This document shows, piece by piece, positions 47,680-59,935 of a DNA stretch of 64,000 bases (positions are counted from its first letter, which is position 1; each line of letters starts with the position of its first letter). The translations under genes and the position numbers were made by a program. The notes beneath the pieces were generated by a model that saw only the letters and a program-made list of their open reading frames with translations, made no database searches and was not told the DNA's origin. Origin of the DNA: Ailurus styani (lineage: Eukaryota > Chordata > Mammalia > Carnivora > Ailuridae); assembly GCA_002007465.1 (NCBI GenBank), contig LNAC01000003.1, positions 13,041,821 to 13,105,820 of the forward strand. Reading direction: 5' to 3'.

Positions 47680-47889
47680 TGCTTCAAATGACAGAAACCC
47701 AGCTCAACCTACTTTACACATAAAAAGAAATTAAGGAAAGGATACTCAGTTAGCTCTTAGAATACAAAGAAATGTTAAATGATTATGTTACAGGATGGAT
47801 GGAATTGTAACATAGGTAACCACTGAGAACCGGAACTCAAAAACATTTTATCAACAATACATGCTTTTCTGAGTGTTGCCTTCGTATTT

Positions 47890-47922
<33 letters not shown>

Positions 47923-48250
47923 ACTTTCCCTCTTGCTCAACTCCTTTCTCTGCATGGTATGAAATATGGCCATTAACAAGGGCTGGCTTATTATAATTCC
48001 TCTACCACCTTAGAGACTGGTCAACTCCTCTTAGAACTTAAATATAAAAGTCCCCAAAAAAGGAATTCACTGGTCTTGCTTGGGTCAGATTACCATCTTT
48101 AGACCCATCTAATGTCAGCAGAATATGATGTTTTGTGGGAACCTCATATTTTCCATATGGGTAGAACAGTGAAGGACACAATTTCTGGAAGAAAGTGATG
48201 GTTGATATAGACTGAGCTAAGCAGACAAACTGTTGTCTATGTTTATTTTT
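47680..48250 (+). mobile_element. Ancient interspersed repeat, family not named
   Basis: The stretch from 'gcttcaaatgacagaaaccc' through 'gggctggcttatta' to 'acttgggtcagattaccat'-like text resembles a common mammalian repeat that I recall but cannot name with certainty. A (TC)n tract lies inside it. Confidence 0.4.
47890..47922. repeat. (TC)n / (TCTCTG)n microsatellite
   Basis: TC units interrupted by TG at regular intervals. Confidence 0.85.
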
Positions 48251-48259
48251 TTGCATTTT

Positions 48260-49600
48260 ATTTCTTTTATCCATGCTAATTATTTTTACTTGTTTATTTT
48301 TTACTTCCTGGAAGCTACCAATTGATAGTTTTTCAACCTTGACTGATGTATGGCATCATTTAAAAGAAAAAATTATATAGTTTTTCAGTGTTAACATAAA
48401 ATATATTTATTATAATACCACTTAAATGTGTACAAAAATATACAAGCTCATCATGCTTATAAGCTCATAAAATATAAAACAAAACCTATAAACACAAATG
48501 CTAGAAGTCAATAATATTGAAATTAGTGACATTTGATTTAAATTAGCTAAATGAAATAGCTGATGTTATTTTTCTCTAATGAAAATATTATTTGCAATTT
48601 GAATTTAATTCTGACTATGATAAAGCAATGCTTTTCGGTTTTCATGGATATAATGCCCTATCCACTGTGATGGCAATTCTCTTATGAGTATTGTCTTTTT
48701 ATAAGCACTGTACAACTCATTGCTACAAAGTGCTAAATTGTTATTTGGCCTTTATTTCATTCATAATTTCTAAACCAAGTCTGTCTCTATTACTTTCACG
48801 TTGTTGTACAGTGATTGAAGCAGTACTCTTAAATAAAAATTGAAACATGAAAGTCACACAGTCGTACACACTTCTAAGTTTGGTTTTTCAGATTATGCAG
48901 AAGATAGACATGTAATTTTAGAAAAAATGTAATTTCACACTATTAAGAAAAAATTGCTATAACATAAAATACATAAGAGTATTATAACATAAAATACATG
49001 TCCTTAGCTGGAGAAACACTGAAATAAAATTATAGACAGAACAAAAAGAAGAGCTTGAAAGACAGTCAAGGAGTAGTAGGAGAAGGAACAAAATTTTCCT
49101 CATGTAGCCACACTGTTTGATTTGAAAGGCAAAGCATTCTCAAAGCAAATATTCTGATACCTCATGATTACTGTTCTATTTTCACTAAAGTTCGAAAAAA
49201 GGAAATATACTAAGGGCATCTGGATAGTTTCCAGGCAGGCTGTACATGTACACTTTGGTGAATGGAAATGAGAGTGTGGGTGATTCCATCCTAACTAGAG
49301 GTGTATACAGATGTGGTGACAGATCATCTACTTTTATAAACTTGCACAAAAAAAGTAGAGAGGAAGGTCATAATTATTAATGAAAAAGGAGATGTTAACT
49401 TATTCTTCACATGAATTCAAAATATTACTCTTATTGAAAAGAATAATTACATATACTGTAATTTCTCATGGATGTAACATTACCAATAAAGTAAATTGAG
49501 AATCATTTATGATAACTAATTAACAAAGAATGATACAGATGATGTATGCTCTAATTCTTTTAAAAAAATATGTTCCAATTCCTAATAGCATCATATTTTG
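48260..49600. other. Unique AT-rich non-coding stretch
   Basis: Nothing gene-like. A 16-bp word (ataacataaaatacat) is directly repeated 25 bp apart at about 48959 and 48984, probably slippage. Confidence 0.5.
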
Positions 49601-49618
49601 GGGCTTAAAGAGTTTTTT

Positions 49619-49824
49619 GTTTTTTGATTTTTTTTTAAAGATTTTATTTATTTATTTGACAGAAAGAGGCACAGCAAGAGAGGGAACACAAGCAGGGGGA
49701 GTGGGAGAGGGAGAAGCAGGCTTCCCGCTGAGCAGGGAGCCCAATGTGGGGTTCGACCCCAGGACCCTGGGATCATGCCCTGAGCTGAAGGCAGACGCTT
49801 AACGACTGAGCCACCCAGGTGCCC
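49619..49824 (-). mobile_element. SINEC with 15-bp TSD
   Basis: CTTAAAGAGTTTTTT (49604-49618) and CTTAAAGGGTTTTTT (49825-49839), one mismatch. The body belongs to the gagggaacacaagcaggggg subfamily. Confidence 0.94.
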
Positions 49825-49924
49825 CTTAAAGGGTTTTTTAATAACAACATCATGTATGTGAATAAATATAATATTAAATAAAATAGCTAACAAGATAGGA
49901 TATTTAAGATCAGGCATATAATTA

Positions 49925-51945
49925 AGTGTAAATGATCTAAACATGTTGAAAGGCAGATATGGTCATATTGGATTAAAAATAACCATTTAGACTACATGTT
50001 TACAAGAGTCACATAATAAATATGATATAAATATATAAAAGTAAAAGGTTGGAGAAAGACATATAACGCAAACACTAAACCAATGAAATGTAGAGTAGCT
50101 ATATTAATACCAGATCTAGTAAAATTCAGAATAAGTAATAATACCAGAGATAAAGATCATGAAAAAAAGTTCAGTTCATTCAGAGGACAAAACTCTTAAG
50201 TGTGTAAACACACAAAAACATGAAGAAAAAAAATTTATGAAAAAAATGATAAATTATTAAAACCACAATAATAATTACTCTTTTCTCACTGAAGCATCGA
50301 AAAAGAAAAAAATATCATTACGAACACAGAACAATCTGAATTATACTATCAACCAACTCAACCTAATTAGTATTTATAGAGCACTACAAAACAGCAAGAA
50401 TGGGCCAAAATAATAAACCTTGAACTGAAAAGAATGAAAATCATGCAGTGTTTTTTCCCCTAAGCAAAATGGGGTTTACAGAGAAAACCCTGGGGAGCCT
50501 GGGTGGCACAGTCATTAAGTGGCTGCCTTCAGTTCAGGTTATGATCCTAGGGTCCTGGGATCAAGTCCTGCATTGGGTTTTCTCCTCAGCGGGAACCCTG
50601 CTTCTCCCTCTCCCACTCCCCCTGCTTGTGTTCCCTCTCTTGCTGTCTCTCTCTCTGTCGAATACATAAATAAAAATCTTAAAAAGAGAGAGAGAGAAAG
50701 CCTTAAGAGAATGATGCACAGAAATACACAAATATTTAGAAATTAAACATTGCATTTTAAAAAACCCATGTATCAAAAAGGAAGTCAAAAGGAAAATGCA
50801 ACATACAAAAATTCATGGAATGCAGATAAGTAGTGCCTAGAGTGAAATTTAAAGCATTAAGACAATAAATGGATTTAGCAATGCCTTGCAATTAAAGGTC
50901 AATGTATAAAATCGATTGTTTTATATAGTCTAGTAATAAACACCTGGAAATTAAAATATAAAAAACCTACTTTTTATTAAAGAATGAAAAGTCATAAAAT
51001 GCTTAAAGATACATTTAACAAAATATGGCAAGATTGTATGCTTCAAGCTGTAAACTGTTGAAGAGAAAAATTAAAGGTGTCACTACAGATGAAGAACACA
51101 AATTCCATAAATCAGAATACTCAATGTTATTATGTCAATTTTTCTCAAATTAATTAACAATTTCAATTCAATCCTAATCATTATCACACTTTTTTTTATA
51201 GAAACAAAGCTACTGGCATGAAAAATTCACATTGAATGCTAAAGATAAATAACTAGATTAACACAGTTCTAAAAAAGAACAAAAAAGACTTGCACTAGCT
51301 GATTTTACCACTCAAAAGTCAACAGTTTGATAAACATGTAAATCAAAGAAACAGGTTAGAGTCCTGAAGTGGACCAAACATATATAGACCCATAAATATG
51401 CAACCAATATGCATAAATGCCAAAGTAATTCAATGGGAAATGGGCAGTATTACCATGAAATTAATCTTGACATTTACCATATAAAATATTAATCTGAAAT
51501 GAATCATAGAAATAAACCTAAAACTATATATATATTAGCAGATCTACAAGATAGGCTATATATATGTGACCATAAGTTAAGCTAATATTTTGATAAGACA
51601 AAAAAACACTAATTAGAAAATAAAATTAAACTTCCTCAAAATTAAAATCTCTTGCTCTTCAAAGGACAACACTGAAAAAATGAAAAGATAAGCTACAGAT
51701 GAGAAGAAGATATTTGTAAAATAGATTCTGATAAAGAACTTGGATCCTGAAAATATAAAGATTTCTTCCAACTCAATAAAAAGAAACCAAAATCCCAAAA
51801 AAGGTAAGAAAACATTTTGAACAGACACGTTGTTGAAGAAGAGATAGAGATGGCAAAAAAAATTGATGGGGAAAGAAAGGTCGACATTATGACCCAAAAG
51901 GGAAATACAGATTAAAACACAATACTATACAACCACAGATGATCC
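49925..51945 (+). mobile_element. Old L1M, long internal ORF2 region
   Basis: Decayed ORF2 text can be followed from the endonuclease region ('gtcatattggattaaaaata', 'tacatgtttacaagagtcac') through the middle to the C-terminal part ('agaagaagatatttgtaaaa', 'atggggaaagaaagg'). It is interrupted by a SINE at 50492-50692. Divergence is high and no frame is kept. Confidence 0.75.
50492..50692 (+). mobile_element. SINEC inside the old L1M, 12-bp TSD
   Basis: AGAGAAAACCCT (50480-50491) and AGAGAAAGCCTT (50693-50704), two mismatches. Head ggggagcctgggtggcacag is diverged. Confidence 0.92.
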
Positions 51946-52840
51946 CTGACTTATTAACACAATTGTTGACTTACAATCTTCAACTTTATGATCGTACAAA
52001 AGCAATATACATTCAATGGAAACAGTACCTTGAATTTTGAATTTTTCTCTCTTCCCAGGCTAGTAATGATATGTGTTCTGAACCTCTCTCATGATGCTGG
52101 GTGATTGCAACCACAGAATCACAAGGATAAACAACGGATATACTTAAAACCATTCTGTACTTATACAACCATTTTGTCTTTCATTTTTGTTACAGCAGTC
52201 AATAAATTACATAAGATATTTATATAAGATATAAAATAGGTTTTGTGTTAGATGATTTTGCCCAAATACATGCTAATGTAAGTGTACTGAACACATTTGA
52301 AATAGGCTAGGATATGGTATAATGTTCAGAATGTCACATTTATCAAATACACTTTTGACTTAACAATATTTTTAACTTATGATCTTGGAACATAGCCCCA
52401 TCCTAAGTCGAGGAATCAGGATTCAAGTAAATTTTTCTATAATCAGAGAAGAAAGGGCTGAGGGAATTAAAAATTTCTTTTGAGAATCTATTATTTATAT
52501 CCTGTATTTATTTTTACAAAATACCAATTCCCTTAGGTACATTTTTATTTTGGCTTTAATATTTAAAACATCAATAGATACAGCATGGTTTTACTGAACC
52601 CATTAAAATTCATCATGATAAATTAATTTAGAACTATGAACAGACTGAAAAAATTGCAAAAGTCATTTAATTTCCTATGCATTACATTACCTATTGGACT
52701 GAAAAAAAGTGTTATTCTTGTACCTTCAATATTTCCAATGCAGCTATAATTTAATCATATTTTTCCACCTGGTAGGAGAACAGGAACATCAAAATAGAAG
52801 CCTTCTAGCACAATTTCAAAGACAATAACAATTAAATGCT
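51946..52840. other. Unique AT-rich non-coding stretch
   Basis: No gene recognised. The text around 51950-52420 (gatccctgacttattaacac ... cctaagtcgaggaatcagga) could be an old repeat that I cannot name. Confidence 0.4.
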
Positions 52841-52841
52841 A

Positions 52842-52935
52842 TGTGGCTCTTAATATGTATCAGGCAACCTTCTAAATACTTCACATGTATCCATCATTTT
52901 ATCTTTATAACAACACTACAATCTAACAACAGATG
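52842..52935 (+). mobile_element. MIR fragment
   Basis: 'caggcaaccttctaaatact', 'tcacatgtatccatcatttt' and 'atctttataacaacactaca' follow MIR. Confidence 0.6.
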
Positions 52936-52939
52936 GGGT

Positions 52940-54865
52940 TGTCCGAGCATAAAACAATGTACCAGCCTTCCTGGATGTTCTGTTACCACTTTCTCAAGTT
53001 TTAGATGCAGATGCTTGAGTATGGACTTCAACACAACCGGCCACATTTTCATCTTGGTACATTTAACTGACCTATACTTTACAGGCCCTTTGTCATTAGT
53101 AATTTGTAGCTTGGTCTTTAGATTACATTCTGCACCCACATGCATGATGCCTACACAATGAGTGCAAAGAGTATTTCAAACAGTTTTTCAATTCCAACAA
53201 CTTGAAAAAAAATCAAGATTTTGATTTCCAATATATTGTATAAAATTGTCTACATAGAATTGTAATTTTCCAACTCTCAATAGTCCACAGGTATCTCTTA
53301 TTGCTAGTGAATATGGCTCACATCATCTCTTTTTTACCAGAAGTTGGTGAATGAGAGCCTTTAGTTTTATTTAGATAGTAAGTTTTGAACTCGTATACAG
53401 GATAAGGATATTGAACATAATTTTCCTGAACTACTTAAAGCAAATGTTTATTTTGAGAAGTGTAGAATATTCTTTGAATTGTGTTTTTGTTTCAACTCCA
53501 CGGAAATTACTTTCCTTCCTAATAGTTTACAGAGTTATTGTAACTTCGATTGTTAATAAAGTTAATTGGAAATAAAAGTGATGAAATTCAAATGTGCACA
53601 CAATCACAGGAGCTAGATGTTCAACCATCCAACAGAGAGGTACAGACAAAAAGAAGCGGAATGTGGAGGAGTATAAGAGGCAGAAATGAAGTGGGATATA
53701 CTGGATTCTTCATTACTGCCCTGATTCTTAGACAAACCACAGTTTCCCGTAACTAAGGGAAATTAGCAAATAAATGCCAATTGAGATAGATGCACATATC
53801 TTCCTTGATCATTTTGTTCCCACAGATTTTTCTTTCACTTACTTTTACCACTTCGATTATATTCATGAGGCCAGCTGCAACCCCCAGCCCCCATCATTTA
53901 ATGTTTTATCTGGTTGAAATCTTAACTAATATAAATATGGAGAGCCTTTAGAACAAATTATATACTATAACTCAAGTATTCTATTGTTAGGTGTTGGCAG
54001 GCAGGATTCCAGTACAGAATAATTTCCATGCTTTGTACTTTGGCTTCCTTTTAAGCCCAGAGATCTTGATATGATCCCTGAAAGTGATGTGAGGGGCTAT
54101 CTAGTTCATCATCTCATTGACTACAAAAGTCCCATCCTTGAATATATTCATAAGTGTATATAGACTAGAGAAATAACCAAAAACTGGGGCAAAAATCTCT
54201 TGAATTTATGTTGAATATGGGGGAAAAACTGTGTTTATATGAATTTTAACAAGACACTTATTATGTGTTCGTCTCAAAGTTCCTGAATAAATTGACTTGC
54301 TACAGGTTTTCTTCTCCTCTATCTTTATAGTACAATCCCCAAGGCAGTCACAATGCCCATCACAGTCTCCTGTCAGAAAGTGATTCTCTGAAGCTTCCTA
54401 TGACAGCTTCTTACTTTTTTCTTACTGCATTATCAGTGAGGTGTTCCTGGTTCAGGACATTGACAGAACAAGGCTCCCTTCACATACACTTTTTATCCCT
54501 ATCCTATAAAAGCCTATTTCGAGAAGAACTGAAAGCGCGCTGGATAACACAGGCAACAACAAATGGTTTGCTTCTGACGTACGTATTGCAGGCACTATTG
54601 TGGGCTTCAAAGGGGGATTTGAGGTGACAGCAAGGATGCTACTGAAATAACTTTGCAGGACGAGGATTTATAGGGATGACTGAAACGTGTTAGCTATATC
54701 ATAAAAATCCAAAAGATGAAGGCAGGAAAGTTTAGTTTAATTATACATCCACACTGCTTCTTCATAAATATCAAACCCTCTTGTCTGAAAAAATAAGGAA
54801 AAAAATTGGCTAAGAAGAAGGAGGTTAGCTTTGTCGAACACAATTAAGGCTAATTCACGAAGGAC
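52940..54865. other. Unique non-coding stretch
   Basis: No recognisable gene. Overlapping open frames on both strands at 52841-53161 and 52894-53145 argue that neither is coding. Confidence 0.5.
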
Positions 54866-54869
54866 TGTA

Positions 54870-54990
54870 GTTAAATAAAATTAAAAACTCAATCACACTA
54901 ATTTTGAGAGCTCAATAGTCACATGTGGCTAGAGACTGTGGTATTGAACACCACTGTGAACATTCCTATCATCACGGAAAGTTCTATTGG
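54870..54990 (+). mobile_element. hAT-Charlie MITE remnant
   Basis: 'gagagctcaatagtcacatg', 'tggctagagactgtggtatt' and 'ggaaagttctattggaggga' match the common eutherian hAT MITE with the phrase 'cacatgtggctag'. The exact MER name is uncertain. The right end is cut by the SINE nest. Confidence 0.65.
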
Positions 54991-55034
54991 AGGGACATTG
55001 GGTGGCTAGGTTGGTTAAGCGACAAACTCTTTAC

Positions 55035-55337
55035 CTTTTTTTTAAATTATTTTTTTAAGATTTTTATTTATTGGGATGCCTGGATGGCTCAGTTGAGGTA
55101 GTTAAGCATCTACCTCTACCTTCGGCTCAGGTCAGACCCACGTCTGACCTGCTCTGCCTGCTGTTCCCTGTCAGAGAGAGAGAGAAGAGAACACACACAA
55201 GCAGGAGAGGGGCAGGCAGAGGAAGAAGCGGGCTCCCCACTGAGCAGGGAGCCCAATGTGGGACCAATCCCACGACCCTGGGATCATGACGTGAGCCGAG
55301 GGCAGAGGCTTAACCGACTGAGCCACCCAGGCGTCCC
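55035..55337 (-). mobile_element. Middle SINEC, minus strand, itself interrupted
   Basis: T-rich start (aagatttttatttatt) at 55035-55072 and the body from about 55170 to the head end gagccacccaggcgtccc at 55337. The missing centre is occupied by a third SINE piece. Confidence 0.85.
55073..55170 (+). mobile_element. Inner SINEC piece, plus strand, lacking its tail
   Basis: A head (gggatgcctggatggctcag) with a partial body and no A-tail before the middle SINE resumes. This could be a truncated insertion, or a foldback rearrangement of the middle SINE, since plus and minus SINE sequence lie head to body and can pair. Confidence 0.75.
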
Positions 55338-55519
55338 TACACAGCAGACTCTTGATTTTGGCTCAGGTCCTGATCTCAGGATCATGTATTGAGCCCTATA
55401 TTTGGCAGGGAGTTTGCTTGAGATTTTCTCTTCCTCTCCCTCTGCTCCTCCCGGAGTTCTCTCTCTCTCTCTCTCTCAAATAAATAAATCAATCTTAAAA
55501 AAATAAAAAAAAAGAAAAG

Positions 55520-57530
55520 AAAGTTGTCCTGGACAGTCTTGATGGAGAAAAGCTAATATGAAACAGCAATTTTCCAGTTTTTGTGTAGTAATCTTGCACA
55601 TATATGCACTTACATATAAGACAATCTAAGAGATCACAGGGAGAGTCAGTCATACTTAGCAATTGATTTCTACAGAATGTAAAGAAAACATTTTTAAAGT
55701 ACTGCATTCTGATAAAACATTAATGAACTTTGAGGGGAAAAAGACATAATTTTGAAACACTTATATTCTAAACTCTTACACTATGTTTCCCACCACTTCC
55801 AAATATATTCATTTGGAACATATTCCTTCATTGTATAAAGAGCAAAAACAAATCTTAAAACGTGACCCTCCTTCCCAAACTCCCAGCCCCAAGCCCTTCT
55901 TAGAAAAGCAACTTATGTCTGATTCAATTTTATACCAGAAAAAAAAAAAAAAGGTCTCTCAGGACTCTTCCAACTTTTAATATGCACAGTTATGAAAAGT
56001 TTTAAAATATAGTATGTTGAATACAGCAAAAGCAAGTAATACTGTAGGGTGCTTTAGTCTCATTTGCATTTACAGCTTTAGAGCTAATGTACAATCTCAT
56101 TTTCAGATACCTTTAGTTATGCTTGCTGTTTTATACTGTATAAAATCTGTATAAAGGGGATTGGACTGTGATCATGTGGATGGTTTAACACATATCACAA
56201 TGCTTTATTATTATAGCATGACTTTAGAATGACTCCATTTCTCACAGGTGATAGGGCTGTCTCTGAGTTATCCTAGCAATTCCAAATGAGGCAATAAAAA
56301 GCACTCTGTTTATTCCATAAATAGTATAGCAGTCCTTTGGCCTTCTTTTTAAAAAAGATTTTTGACTTGAGTATATTTTCATCTTTTTTCTTGATATGTA
56401 TGGCTAAGATGAGAAAAATGCTGAATTTCTGAATTATTTCATTGTGACAACAAAATTAAAAGGAAACGATCACCAGCGAAACGGGATCAAATGCAAACAG
56501 ACAAGGTATTTTCTGATTTTGACCTAAAGCTTCACAAAGCTCAATTGACTCAGGCTACTTTATTAAGAAAGGAAGATTAAAACCCTGGAAGGGCAGCCCC
56601 TGAAATCAGCATAGGCCATACAACGGAGTATTCGTGCTATTTAACACCATTTGAGAGAAAAACGTCCATATTTAGTGCTGCAAAATATCCAGTATCAGAT
56701 GAGCCTTAATCTGCTCCGTTACATTTGCAAAGGCAGAAAAAAGCAGTCTGATTTTCCCTACAGTGATTCTAATTTATTTAGCGTGAATCTCAGTTTCTAA
56801 CTTGCCAAAATACAACCATACGTAGCTTCTTAATTATATCATGGTCTGGGTTTTGGAGAACCTGGCAAGCAGATAATTTCTGTATAAAGAGACAAGTCTC
56901 ATTACTTTTCCAAGAAAGAGTAAGAGAACAGAATTAGGGATTCTTTGAGAGAAAGGAGAAGCTTTTTCAATTTTAGGGCTTGAGTAATGCTGAAAAAAAT
57001 TCCACCTCCCTTCCTCAACAGGCTGGAAAACTCACTCACTAAGAAGAAAAAGGTGCCTTTGGGTTTTTTTTTTCCAATCTTCCTCCAGTCTGGTCCTACA
57101 TAACACAATATTGGCAGCATGGAAATTACCATGTGCCTAAGACCCTAAGTTTCAAGAGAAACATTTCTTACTTTCAGATATCACGAACAACCACTGTAAC
57201 ACATCTTGTGAGTTAATCTTTGTTAAATTTAAATTTTAAAAGCCCGATAATATAAAATGGAAGATGTAGTGAATGAATAGGAAAAAAATAGATAAATATT
57301 GTTCACTGGCCTCAAGTCAATGGTCTCCAGTAAGGAGTTTCGAAAGGAAATTTAATCTAGTAATGATAAGCTCAGTTTCAGACTGCATTAATAGTTGTAG
57401 AGGTAACATTTATAGATATTTTAATAGAACACACAATCAAATGAGAGTTTTGAATTGTCATAGTTTAAAGATACCACAGTTAAATTAAAAGGTTTTATGC
57501 AGACAGTGCTCTTGGATATCTGTATGAAGA
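55520..57530. other. Unique non-coding stretch
   Basis: No gene or clear repeat. 56050-56900 is more complex than the surroundings but has no open frame or motif that I can name. Confidence 0.5.
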
Positions 57531-57536
57531 ATATAC

Positions 57537-57926
57537 TTTTTTTTAAGGTTTTATTTATTGAGGTGCCTGGTGGCTCAGCAGGTTAACTGTCTGCCTTCAG
57601 GTCATGATCCCAGGGTCCTGGTATGGAGTTCTGCTCTGGGCTCCCTGCTCCATGAGGAGCCTGCTTCTCCCTCTCCCTCTTCCCCTGCTTGTGCACTCTC
57701 TCTGTGTCAAATAAAAAAATAAAATAAAATAAAATAAAAAGATTTTATTTATTTATTTATTTAGAATGCAAGTGGGCTAAGGGACAGAGAAAGAGGGAGA
57801 GAAAAAAATCTCAAGCTGACTCCACTCTGAGCATGGAGCCCGACGTAGGACTCAATCTCACAACTCTGAGATCATGATCGGAGCTGAAATCAAGTTGCGT
57901 AACCAAGTGAGCCTGCCAGGCACCCC
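57537..57926 (-). mobile_element. Outer SINEC, minus strand, split by a plus-strand SINE
   Basis: Start at 57537-57559 (tttttaaggttttatttatt), remainder at 57741-57926 ending gcctgccaggcacccc. Decayed flanking words agaatatactttt and ggaatgtattttc fit an old duplication. Confidence 0.88.
57560..57740 (+). mobile_element. Inner SINEC, plus strand
   Basis: Head gaggtgcctggtggctcagc to an (AAAAT)n tail at 57710-57740. The bordering ggttttatttatt and gattttatttatt words are the probable target-site duplication inside the outer SINE's own tail. Confidence 0.88.
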
Positions 57927-57929
57927 AAG

Positions 57930-58766
57930 GAATGTATTTTCCAAACGTATCTTGATGTATTCATTTCTGATTCTTTCCTCAAAATGGAAAAACTTTCCTT
58001 TCAGACGGACTCTGTAGTATATATCTGCTTTAAAGTAAGTATTGTGTTCACGGTAATTAGGTAGACTATAACAAGAAAAAATATTTTCTAGAAAGGCATA
58101 AATTAGCAGAATTTCACATTAGATAACTAGGTTGGAAACAAATATTCATAAGCAAATGGCAAGAATTTGCTCTACCTTTAATTCATACTACCATGGAGAT
58201 GTCTAGTATTTATCTACATAAATACTAGTTAAAGGTGATGCACAAAGTTAACTGCCTTGTTTTATTATATGAACATCATTTTATGAACTACAGAAAGTGA
58301 ATGCACTGGATTTGATGCTGTCCTGCTCTGTAGACTTAACTATCATTTTATGATATTTATCAATAAAGTAAATGTAAATTTTTCCAGAATGAAAAGCTAG
58401 CCCGGGTATTAAAAAGAGACTGCTAACTAGGTCTTTTATTATTACGGCTCAGCTATTTGAGACCATTTCTAATTTCTTCTAAGTTACTGAATTAATACAT
58501 TTTTATAGGATTATCTTCCATGCTTCCAGAGGTTTCAATGGTTTGATTCCTTAATATGGAGTGAGCATCTGCATCAGTAGGTTTTAAGAGTTCAAATGAA
58601 TTTTCTTCTTATAAGTATGTGCATATTAAAATTCTCTTCATTCCATCATTGAGAGAAAGAGAAAAGAAGTGTAAAAAATGGGTATTCAGTCAGCAGTTTT
58701 AATCACATTCCCATTTCAGGAATAACACTATGAATTAAGTCTACCAATTTTCCCTTTCTCTCCTGT
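57930..58766. other. Unique non-coding stretch
   Basis: Nothing recognisable. Confidence 0.5.
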
Positions 58767-58779
58767 TTTCTTTTAGGTT

Positions 58780-58973
58780 ATTTACTTTTTTTTTTTTTTT
58801 TTTGACAGAGCGAGAGAGACAGTGAGAGAGGGAACACAAACAGGGGGAGAGGCAGAGGGAGAAGCAGGCTTCCCGCTGAGCAGGGAGCCTGATGTAGGAC
58901 TCCATCCCAGGACCCCTAGATCATGACCTGAGCCAAGGCAGATGCTTAACCAACTGAGCAACCCAGAAGCCCC
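58780..58973 (-). mobile_element. SINEC with 13-bp TSD
   Basis: TTTCTTTTAGGTT (58767-58779) and TTTCTTTCAGGTT (58974-58986), one mismatch. Body of the gagggaacacaaacaggggg subfamily. Confidence 0.94.
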
Positions 58974-58986
58974 TTTCTTTCAGGTT

Positions 58987-59155
58987 TTGAAATCAAGAGA
59001 GTGTTAGATTGAGGTAACTGTGAAGAAAAAAAAATGATGATTTGGGGAAATACATATTTAATATGCATCANTTGAAATCAAGAGAGTGTTAGATTGAGGT
59101 AACTGTGAAGAAAAAAAAATGATGATTTGGGGAAATACATATTTAATATGCATCA
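58987..59155. repeat. 84-bp exact tandem duplication around a single N
   Basis: Bases 58987-59070 and 59072-59155 are identical, with one N at 59071. Perfect identity plus an N at the join is typical of two contigs or reads joined without merging their overlap, so the true genome probably has one copy. Confidence 0.95.
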
Positions 59156-59574
59156 GAGAAGTATAACTTCATTTTTCACTGAGATCAATGATAGCATTAT
59201 CTTAAAAGTTATTAAATATTCATTTTCCTTTGGTGTTATCCATAAGATTGTTTTCTTTAGAATTATCTGAAATGATTAGTTTTATTTGAAGCATCTTCAA
59301 TCATTATAAAGGTAAAGTAGTTAAGGTGTATTTTAAAAAGTACAAAACTAAGAGGAGAAATTTTCCTCTCTTGCTTTTTGTCCAAATGTAAAGTGTTGGT
59401 TAGCTTGAAAATGCCCAGCACACAAAAGAATTTTTATGGTTATAAAAATATAAAATCAAGAATGGTTCAAGTCTATGAATGGGAAAGAGAAAAAATGGTC
59501 TCCTCTTATTAATCTAGAATATTTTCAGATTCTGGGGACCTGGGTGGCTCAGTTGGTTAAGTGTCTGACTCTTG

Positions 59575-59756
59575 GGCGCCTGGGTGGCTCAGTGGGTTAA
59601 AGCNNNNNNNNNNNNNNNNNNNNNNNNNNNNNNNNNNNNNTATCGGGCTCTCTGCTCGGCAGGGAGCCTGCTTCCTCCTCTCTCTCTGCCTCTCTGCCTA
59701 CTTGTGATCTCTCTCTCTCTGTGTCAAATATAAAAATAAAATCTTTAAAAAAAAAA
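59575..59756 (+). mobile_element. Inner young SINEC with perfect 16-bp TSD and an assembly gap
   Basis: AAGTGTCTGACTCTTG occurs at 59559-59574 and 59757-59772. The head is gcgcctgggtggctcagtgg and the tail has 12 A. Bases 59604-59640 are N, so about 37 bases of the middle are unread. Confidence 0.96.
59604..59640. other. Assembly gap, 37 N
   Basis: The gap falls inside the inner SINEC. The missing interval is about the length expected for that part of the element, so it is a small unread patch and not a large break. Confidence 0.95.
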
Positions 59757-59935
59757 AAGTGTCTGACTCTTGATTTCGGCTCAGGTCATGATCTCAGAGT
59801 CAAGAGATCAAGCCCCACACTGGCTCCAGCTCAGGGTCAGCTTGAAATTCTCTCTCTCCTTCTGTCCCTCCCCCTCTTATGCTCACTCTTTCTCTAATAT
59901 AAAATCTTAAAAGAAAAAGAATTTTTTTAGATTCT

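Larger units (their letters stand above)
54991..55512 (+). mobile_element. Outer SINEC, split by a nested insertion
   Basis: The head lies at 54991-55034 and the rest at 55339-55512 (agactcttgattttggctca through a TC-rich stretch and A-tail). The two halves join naturally once 55035-55338 is removed. This is the older 'gactcttgatttt' subfamily. Confidence 0.88.
59534..59922 (+). mobile_element. Outer SINEC, split by a younger SINEC
   Basis: The head is at 59534-59574 and the body from 59757 (atttcggctcaggtcatgat) to the A-rich end. Outer flanks TTTTCAGATTCT (59522-59533) and TTTTTAGATTCT (59924-59935) are its own duplication. Confidence 0.93.

Noticed and set aside
58987..59155. A genuine recent 84-bp tandem duplication
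   Set aside because: The N exactly at the join and complete identity make an unmerged assembly overlap much more likely.
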